DNA of 58,475 nt. Source: Deltaproteobacteria bacterium. GTDB taxonomy: Bacteria; Myxococcota_A; UBA9042; PHBI01. The stretch is taken from contig JAEUKJ010000179.1 in assembly GCA_016792665.1 (NCBI GenBank), forward strand, positions 1-58,475, written 5' to 3'. The notes below the pieces were generated by a model. It was given only the letters and a program-made list of their open reading frames with translations. It was not told the origin of the DNA and ran no database searches. The position numbers and the translations under genes are program-made. Positions 53,022 through 58,475 of the stretch are shown here, one piece after another; position 1 is the stretch's first letter; the number at the start of each line of letters is the position of its first letter.

Positions 53022-54863
53022 TCAACCGGCCGCGCGCAGGACGAGGCCCGGGACCCAGCGCTCGAGGGCGCGCGACAGCGCCTCGGACGCGATCGGCTTC
53101 GGCAGGTAGTCGTCCATGCCCGCGGCGCGGCACTCGTCGATGATCCCCGGCATCACGTTCGCGGTCATCGCGATGATCGGCGTGTGGCGGCCGACGATGC
53201 GCTCCAGAGCGCGGATCTCGCGCGCCGCCTGGAAGCCGTCGACGTCGGGCATGTGACAGTCCATGAAGACCACTGCATACGGCACGAGCTGCATAGCGTG
53301 CACCGCTTCGGCCCCGTTGCCGGCCACGTCGGCCTGGCATCCGAGGCGCTCCAGGAGGCGCGTCGCGACGAGCTGGTTCACGGGGTTGTCCTCGGCCACG
53401 AGCACCCGCGGGCGTCCCATGTCGGCCGCGACCGCCATCATCTGCACAGTCCCCTCGACCCGCGTCGGGACGGCGGTGCGCGCGCTCTCGACCGGCGTCA
53501 CGAGGTTCGTGATGCGGCGCTTGAGCGTCTCCTCGCGCATGGGCTTGGGCAGGTATCCACCGGCGCCGACGGCGCGCACGACCGTGTCCCCGGTGCGCTG
53601 GGTGAGGTGCCCATAGAGGAGCACCGGGATCGAGCCGCACAGACGCACGACCTCGGCGGCCAGCTTGGCCTCGCCGCGCTCGAGGTTGCGCGTGTTCATG
53701 AGGACCAGGCGCGCGTGGATCGCCTCGCGCCCGAAGAAGTGCTGGTGCTCGTCGCTAAGCGCTTCGGGGTCTTCGGGCAGCACGTGGCACTCGACCTTGA
53801 AGCCCAGGTTCAGGAGTCGCTCGGCGACGATCTCGGCGCTGATCGGATCGGGGTCGAAGACCAGGGCCAGCCCCGCCGCAGACGGCGGCACCTGCACGAC
53901 CGGCGCGCCCGCGACCGGCTCGAGGTCGATCGTGAAGCGAAAGGTCGAGCCCTTGCCGATGACGCTCTCGAGGTCGATGACGCCTCCCATGCTCTCGACG
54001 AGGCGCTTCGAGATGGCGAGGCCGAGCCCGGTGCCGCCGAAGCGACGGCGCGAGGTGCCGTCGACCTGCGAGAACGGCCTGAACAATGCGCGACGACCGG
54101 CCTCGTCGATGCCGAGCCCGGTGTCCGAGACCCGGAACTCGAGCTTGGCGCCGTCGGGGCGAACCGTGACGATGACCCCGCCGGTCTCGGTGAACTTCAC
54201 GGCGTTGTCGATGAGGTTCAGGAGGACCTGGCGCAGGCGGCCCGCGTCGCCGCGCACCCGCGAAGGCGTCCCGGCGTGCGCGACGTAGCCGAGCTCGATG
54301 CGCTTCTCGGTGGCGCGCGGGGCGGCCAGATCGATGACCTCTTCTATGACCTGGCGCAGCTCGAAGTCGGCGGCCTCCATCTCGAGGTGTCCGGCCTCGA
54401 TCTTCGAGTACGACAGGATGTCGTTGACGATGCGCAAGAGCGCCTGGGCCGAGGTCCGGATGGTGGTCGCGGCCTCGCGCTGCTCGGCGTCGAGGTCGGA
54501 CTCGAGGAGGAGACCGCTCATCCCGATGACGCCGTTGAGCGGGGTCCGGATCTCGTGGCTCACGGTCGCCAGGAACTCGCTCTTGGCCCGCTCCTCGGCC
54601 GAGGGCACCGCCACCTCGGGCGCGGGAGGAGCCGGCGACGAGGCTGCTGCGGGCACCGGATGAGGCGCGCCCGACGACGCGGGCCGGCGCGTGAGCCACC
54701 ACGCCAACGGCAATACCAGCGCCGCGAGCCCCAGGACGAGGGCATCGGGCGGGTCGAAGGCGACCGTCAGGACGGCCAGCGCGACCCCGATGAAAGCGAG
54801 GATCCAGGCCGCGCGAGGGTCGGCCGCGCCGCGCGCGGGGCGCGATGTGGAGTCGGTTTCCAA
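53022..54863 (-). CDS. Membrane hybrid sensor histidine kinase with two receiver domains, the first degenerate
   Basis: 613 residues. Two N-terminal membrane segments (about 20-37 and 42-58) and a short Pro-rich linker lead to HisKA (His103, [18 protein letters not shown]), HATPase_c ([26 protein letters not shown]) and two receiver domains. In the first receiver (about 330-450) the phosphoacceptor position reads VLMNTRN (Asn); in the second (about 490-605), [11 protein letters not shown] has the Asp. TTG at 54863 is the apparent start, after GGGAG. No cognate regulator gene is adjacent; phosphotransfer probably goes to a separate HPt or regulator. Confidence 0.88.
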   Translation of the reverse strand: METDSTSRPARGAADPRAAWILAFIGVALAVLTVAFDPPDALVLGLAALVLPLAWWLTRRPASSGAPHPVPAAASSPAPPAPEVAVPSAEERAKSEFLATVSHEIRTPLNGVIGMSGLLLESDLDAEQREAATTIRTSAQALLRIVNDILSYSKIEAGHLEMEAADFELRQVIEEVIDLAAPRATEKRIELGYVAHAGTPSRVRGDAGRLRQVLLNLIDNAVKFTETGGVIVTVRPDGAKLEFRVSDTGLGIDEAGRRALFRPFSQVDGTSRRRFGGTGLGLAISKRLVESMGGVIDLESVIGKGSTFRFTIDLEPVAGAPVVQVPPSAAGLALVFDPDPISAEIVAERLLNLGFKVECHVLPEDPEALSDEHQHFFGREAIHARLVLMNTRNLERGEAKLAAEVVRLCGSIPVLLYGHLTQRTGDTVVRAVGAGGYLPKPMREETLKRRITNLVTPVESARTAVPTRVEGTVQMMAVAADMGRPRVLVAEDNPVNQLVATRLLERLGCQADVAGNGAEAVHAMQLVPYAVVFMDCHMPDVDGFQAAREIRALERIVGRHTPIIAMTANVMPGIIDECRAAGMDDYLPKPIASEALSRALERWVPGLVLRAAG

Positions 54864-54947
54864 CCGTGATGAGCTCCCGAGACGCCTTGCATGATAGCCG
54901 AATCGGCACGATCGTCACGTGCACTTCTGATGTCGCGAGGTTTCGAC

Positions 54948-55640
54948 ATGCGCCCCGGTGCTCTCCTCATCGCCGTGTTCCTCGCTACCACGCTCGGCTG
55001 CGGCTCGAGTGGCGGCGCGACCTGCCCCGACAAGGACCCGCTGTCGGCGCCCGATCCGAAGCCCTGCCCGATCTGTCCGGTGGTGCGGCCCGCACAGGCA
55101 CCGACCAAGATCGGGGCCGAGACCTTGAAGCGCGATCGCGAGCGCCACTTCGCACTCATCGCCATGGCGGCCGACGGCGCGAGCGCGTTGGTGCGCCTCG
55201 ATGATGCGGCGGCCGGGGCCTTCTACCAGCTCGTCGATCTCAACGTGACGCCCGTGCCCAAGCTCATCAAGAGCTGGCGCCTCGAGGACGTCGGCGAGAA
55301 AGACGCCCTGAAGGCCGCCACCAAGGCCATGAAGGTCGTGGCTCCGGGGCCGCCCTCCCAGCGCAACGCGGCAGACATCGCGCTGCTCGCCGCCGACGAC
55401 GGCGCCGAGGTCACCGTCCTGGCCATGAAGGGCGAGCGGGCCGTGCCGATCGCCACACTACCGCGCCTCACCGACGAGGACGGCGGGCTCTCCGACGTGA
55501 GCATCATCAAGCTCGCCTGGGACCCGACCGGCACGCGCGCGATCATCATCCATCGCCAGAAGAGCGCGGGCCCACCGGCGCTCACGACCGAGTGGCTCCA
55601 TGTGGTGCCGGTCGCGAAGGACGCGCTTCCGTTCGACTGA
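54948..55640 (+). CDS. Putative lipoprotein of unknown function
   Basis: 230 residues. The signal segment ends in TTLGC, a lipobox, followed by CPDKDPLSAPDPKPCPICP (Cys-rich linker) and an alternating strand/helix domain. No known family. ATG at 54948 with GAGG 7 bp upstream was chosen over the in-frame 54891. Divergent from the hybrid kinase (84 bp apart). Confidence 0.75.
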   Translation: MRPGALLIAVFLATTLGCGSSGGATCPDKDPLSAPDPKPCPICPVVRPAQAPTKIGAETLKRDRERHFALIAMAADGASALVRLDDAAAGAFYQLVDLNVTPVPKLIKSWRLEDVGEKDALKAATKAMKVVAPGPPSQRNAADIALLAADDGAEVTVLAMKGERAVPIATLPRLTDEDGGLSDVSIIKLAWDPTGTRAIIIHRQKSAGPPALTTEWLHVVPVAKDALPFD

Positions 55641-55842
55641 GCTCGGCCTCGCCCTCAGACGGCCTCGCGCCTTGCGCGCCTGCGACCGCCTCGACCCACC
55701 CGAGCTCGACCCACGCGGCCTCCAGAGCCGCGAGCAACCGTCGTGCCTCGTTCCAGTGCAGAGGCCGCTCGATCGACATGCGCGCCCTCAGGTGGGCGAG
55801 GTTCTCCGGCACGATCGGGAGCGCGGTGAGTGGCGGCGTCAT
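55582..55842 (-). CDS. Small hypothetical protein overlapping the 3' end of the lipoprotein gene
   Basis: 86 residues with an N-terminal helical half (LARMS-type) and an Arg/Pro/Ser tail; overlaps the preceding gene by 59 bp on the opposite strand. It fills the gap before purU, but overlap and composition leave it uncertain. Confidence 0.35.
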   Translation of the reverse strand: MTPPLTALPIVPENLAHLRARMSIERPLHWNEARRLLAALEAAWVELGWVEAVAGAQGARPSEGEAELSRTEARPSRPAPHGATRS

Positions 55843-55895
55843 ACTGCTCGCATGTTCAGGTGTCGCGTAGCGCCGCGCAAGCCTAAAGTGCGCCG

Positions 55896-56792
55896 ATGGA
55901 TCGCCGCGCGACGTTGCTCGTCACCTGTCCCGATCGTCCCGGCATCGTCGCGACGGTCACCACCTTCCTCTATCACCACGGGGTCAACATCCTGCGGCTG
56001 GACCAGCACTCGACGGGCAGCCTGGCGAAGCCTGGTCTCGATCTCCCTTCACGCCCCGACAGTCTGGCCTCGCCCGGCACCTTCTTCATGCGCATCGAGT
56101 TCGAGACGCCGCCCGTCGAGGGCGCGCGCCCCGCGTTGGAGGCGGCCTTCAAGGCCGTCGTCGCCGAGCGCCTGGACATGTGGTTCTCGCTCGCCTGGGC
56201 CCGCGACCTCCGCCGCGTCGCGGTCCTCGTCAGCAAGCACGACCACGCCCTGGTCGAGCTCTTGTGGCGCTGGCGCCAGGGTGAGCTGCCGTGCGAGATG
56301 CACGCCATCATCTCGAACCACGAGGTCGCGCGCCGCGCCGCCAAAGACTTCGAGCTGCCCTTCCACGTCGTCGACTCGAGCGACAAGGCGCGCGCCGAGG
56401 CCGAGCTCGAGCGCCTCCTGGACGGCGTCGATCTGGTCGTGCTCGCGCGCTACATGCAGATCCTCTCGCCGGCCTTCGTCGAGAAATTCCACCATCGAAT
56501 CATCAACATCCACCACTCGTTCCTGCCCGCCTTCGTCGGCGCGCGGCCGTATCACCAGGCCCACGAACGCGGCGTGAAGCTCATCGGCGCGACCGCGCAC
56601 TACGTGACCTCCGAGCTCGATCAGGGCCCGATCATCGAGCAGGATGTCATCCGCGTGAGCCATCGCCAGGACGCTGCCTCGCTCGTGTCCCTCGGCCGCG
56701 ACATCGAGCGCCAGGTCCTCGCCCGCGCCGTGCGCTGGCACCTCGAACACCGCGTGCTGGTCCACGAGGGCCGCACCGTCGTCTTCAACTGA
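55896..56792 (+). CDS. purU: Formyltetrahydrofolate deformylase
   Basis: 298 residues; hydrolyses 10-formyl-THF to formate for purine synthesis. ACT domain at the N-terminus (LLVTCPDRPGIVATVTTFLYHHGVNIL), then the formyl-transferase-like domain: HAIISNHEVA, LARYMQIL, IINIHHSFLPAF, the catalytic Asn-His in NIHHS and Asp in LDQGPIIEQD. The ACT domain carries about 15 extra residues (SLAKPGLDLPSRPDSL) before GTFFMR compared with E. coli PurU. ATG at 55896. Confidence 0.92.
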   Translation: MDRRATLLVTCPDRPGIVATVTTFLYHHGVNILRLDQHSTGSLAKPGLDLPSRPDSLASPGTFFMRIEFETPPVEGARPALEAAFKAVVAERLDMWFSLAWARDLRRVAVLVSKHDHALVELLWRWRQGELPCEMHAIISNHEVARRAAKDFELPFHVVDSSDKARAEAELERLLDGVDLVVLARYMQILSPAFVEKFHHRIINIHHSFLPAFVGARPYHQAHERGVKLIGATAHYVTSELDQGPIIEQDVIRVSHRQDAASLVSLGRDIERQVLARAVRWHLEHRVLVHEGRTVVFN

Positions 56793-57426
56793 CCTCGGCC
56801 GGCTCGTCAGCACGCAGAGCAGCGGCGCGCACGACGAGCGCGAGGTCGGTCTCGAGGACCCGCACGACCTCGATTTCCAAGCCCCTGGCGGCGAGCCACG
56901 GAACCTCCCCGAGCCTCACGCCTCCCAGCGCCGGCTCGCGGCGTCGGATCGGATCGGCCTCGAGGCGATCCTGATCCAAGAGCACCACCACCCCGACGCG
57001 CCGCGCAGCCCCCGCGACCCGCTCCAGCAGCGCCCGCACGCGCCCGAAGCGGACCCCATCGTCGCGCAGCGAACGGCCATCGACCAACACGCCGACGGCC
57101 GCGACCACCTCGGCCTCGGGCAGCGCCTCGACCATGAAGTCCGCGCACCGCAGCGCGACCTCGGGCTGCATCGCGCGGCCGCGCTCGAACAAGCGCGGGT
57201 CCCGCTCGATCCCGAGGTAGCGGACCTCGACCCGCGCAGCCAGGTAGCGCCCGAGCGCGCCGAGCCCAGCGCCCAGGTCGAGCACGCGGTCGCCCTCGCG
57301 GACGTAGCGTGCGACCGCCTCGAAGCGCGCCGCCTGGCGCGTCGCGTCCTCCCAGCCGACCGCGCGCGCGGGGTCGCTGTGCCCGTGGAGCTCGCCGTAG
57401 TAGTCCTCGGCCTCGCCGCTCGCCAT
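56785..57426 (-). CDS. Class I SAM-dependent methyltransferase
   Basis: 213 residues. Motif I VLDLGAGLGALGRYLA, then IERDPRLFERG and a CADFMVEALP acidic segment. The C-terminal part is diverged and the substrate is not identifiable. Its 3' end overlaps purU by 8 bp on the opposite strand. ATG at 57426. Confidence 0.8.
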   Translation of the reverse strand: MASGEAEDYYGELHGHSDPARAVGWEDATRQAARFEAVARYVREGDRVLDLGAGLGALGRYLAARVEVRYLGIERDPRLFERGRAMQPEVALRCADFMVEALPEAEVVAAVGVLVDGRSLRDDGVRFGRVRALLERVAGAARRVGVVVLLDQDRLEADPIRRREPALGGVRLGEVPWLAARGLEIEVVRVLETDLALVVRAAALRADEPAEVS

Positions 57427-57466
57427 GCTGCCCTCGCCGCCCGGGCGAAAAAGTTTTCACGCCTCG

Positions 57467-57498
57467 GGAACCTAATCCGTTACCGAATCGTCTATAAC
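57467..57498 (+). promoter_or_regulatory. ECF (RpoE-like) promoter
   Basis: GGAACC (57467-57472), 16 bp, then CGTCTATAAC (57489-57498) matches the group IV sigma consensus GGAAC and CGTC very closely. It would give a start near 57505 and a short 5' leader before the gene at 57527. A good regulation target for an ECF sigma such as the one at 33472, though linkage is not shown by sequence. Confidence 0.65.
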
Positions 57499-57526
57499 GC
57501 GTTCGACCGCCACGGAGACTCCCCAG

Positions 57527-58192
57527 ATGAAGCAGCCGAAGATTGCGACCCTGTCCAAGCTCGTGACCCGCCTCGCCCTCGCGGGGGCCTGCGCCATCGT
57601 GCCGGTGGCCGCCATGCCGAGCACGTCGCTCGCCTGCGGCAACAGCTATCGCTACGAGCTCGACCCGAAGACCCAGATGGTCGTGAAGGCCGAGGAGGCG
57701 CTGCAGGAAGGAGACTACGCGCAGGCCTGGAAGCTGGCCACCGGCGCCACCGGGTCCGTCGGGCAGAAGGTCGAAGGCCAGGCCAACCCCTCCGAGATCG
57801 GGGCGCTCCGCGGCCGCACCCTGCGCGTCACCGCCATCGTCGCGGTGCGCACCCGCGGCAAGGTCACCGCGTCCGCCGACGCCGCGACCCAGGCCAGCTA
57901 CACCAAGTGGGCCGTCGACCAGCTGAAGATCCTCGTCCAGCGCGAGGCCGGGAACCCGTACCTCCAGGCGCGTCTCGCCGAGGGGCTCGCGCTCGGCCAG
58001 GACGGCGAGGCCGAGGCCCTGAAGATCCTGAAGAACCTGGCGGACAACGACATGATGCCGGACGCGGCCGCCTGGCTCCTCTACGCGAAGCTCTCGAAGG
58101 ACGCGAAAGAGCAGGACCGCGGGCTCGGCCAGTGCAAGCTGCGCGCGAACGACCCGACGATCTGCAAGCTCGAGGCGCCGGGCAAGATCTGA
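57527..58192 (+). CDS. Exported protein co-transcribed with a c-type cytochrome
   Basis: 221 residues. Signal peptide with cleavage near ACAIVPVAAMPSTSLA, followed by CGNSYRYEL. The mature region is helical with TPR-like features (ALQEGDYAQAWKLATGA). Two Cys residues near the C-terminus (GQCKL, TICKL) suggest a disulfide. Preceded by GGAGACTCCCCAG. Its TGA overlaps the next ATG (TGATG), indicating coupling to the cytochrome. Confidence 0.8.
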   Translation: MKQPKIATLSKLVTRLALAGACAIVPVAAMPSTSLACGNSYRYELDPKTQMVVKAEEALQEGDYAQAWKLATGATGSVGQKVEGQANPSEIGALRGRTLRVTAIVAVRTRGKVTASADAATQASYTKWAVDQLKILVQREAGNPYLQARLAEGLALGQDGEAEALKILKNLADNDMMPDAAAWLLYAKLSKDAKEQDRGLGQCKLRANDPTICKLEAPGKI

Positions 58193-58475
58193 TGCGCTGG
58201 CTCTCGCGTCGCCGCCCCGTCTTCGCGCTCACCGCCGCGCTCGTGGCGGTGGTCGCGTGGACCGCGTCGCGCGCCGAGCCGCCCGTCCCAACCGAGCCGC
58301 CCCCGTCGATCCCCGAGCCGCCTCAGAGTCGCATGACGGGTCCCGCCGGCATCGAAGGGCTCGACGGCGCGGCGCTCGTGAAGCACTTCGAGTGCAACCG
58401 CTGCCACGAGGGCGATCGGCTCGAGCGCCCCACCGCAGACAAGGCCTGCGTCGGCTGCCACGCCGCCATCCACGC
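58192..58475 (+). CDS. Membrane-anchored multiheme c-type cytochrome (3' end outside window)
   Basis: 94 codons are present. N-terminal signal or anchor (SRRRPVFALTAALVAVVAW) and a Pro-rich linker precede two CxxCH heme sites, CNRCH and CVGCH, within 20 residues. More heme sites may follow. It would carry electrons in the periplasm or at the outer membrane. Coupled to the upstream exported protein, so the ECF-type promoter probably drives both. Confidence 0.85.
   Translation, partial: MRWLSRRRPVFALTAALVAVVAWTASRAEPPVPTEPPPSIPEPPQSRMTGPAGIEGLDGAALVKHFECNRCHEGDRLERPTADKACVGCHAAIH

Overview
The window is about 58 kb of very GC-rich DNA (roughly 70% G+C by eye) with dense genes on both strands. 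Composition and content point to a myxobacterium or close relative (Myxococcota, formerly Deltaproteobacteria). The evidence is a double-length UvrA, eukaryote-like Ser/Thr kinases with C-terminal PEGA-type domains, many lipoproteins with Asp/Thr/Ser-rich linkers, a secreted glycosidase with calcium-binding repeats and a MYXO-CTERM-like tail, and an ECF sigma/anti-sigma/caspase-like cassette. This is inferred from protein content only. No tRNA, rRNA, CRISPR array, insertion sequence or phage module was found; it reads as a chromosomal core/accessory mix. Large open frames antisense to uvrA and to the glycosidase are GC-bias shadows.

Layout. 1-1310: a 3' gene end and a methyltransferase facing each other across a short region with palindromes and repeats. 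1.4-6.9 kb: tandem-fused uvrA behind a LexA-like box. 7-20.6 kb: envelope and secreted proteins (stalk plus beta-helix lipoprotein, His-rich metal exporter, Kelch-type lipoprotein, family 44-like glycoside hydrolase), a coiled-coil membrane protein and a MoxR-type ATPase. 20.7-25.4 kb: dephospho-CoA kinase and a tightly coupled HlyD/ABC/TetR exporter operon with a palindrome over its first start codon. 25.5-28.9 kb: a coupled trio of ResB-like membrane protein, polytopic protein and DUF1287 protein. 29.1-32.4 kb: a TPR protein and an active-type Ser/Thr kinase. 32.4-36.8 kb: monocistronic rpsD with promoter and terminator, then a four-gene ECF sigma / zinc-finger anti-sigma / caspase-like / lipoprotein operon. 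The rpsD leader and the region just before the sigma gene carry two copies of one structured element. 37-46.4 kb: lipoproteins, an IMPACT-family protein, a RuvC-fold protein, a frameshifted RCK potassium channel, a thioesterase, a DusA-type tRNA-dihydrouridine synthase and a secreted protein. 46.4-50.7 kb: a minus-strand set led by a predicted pseudokinase. 50.8-54.9 kb: a coupled DprE1/DprE2-like pair and a hybrid histidine kinase. 55-58.5 kb: a lipoprotein, PurU, a methyltransferase, and a secreted protein coupled to a c-type cytochrome that runs off the window behind an ECF-type promoter.

Most worth following up: the repeated structured element around rpsD, the sigma/anti-sigma/exported-caspase cassette, the DprE1/DprE2-like pair outside Actinobacteria, the pseudokinase, the LexA-like box on a four-ATPase UvrA, and the TetR-type operator on the exporter operon. 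All family calls come from reading motifs; no database search was run.
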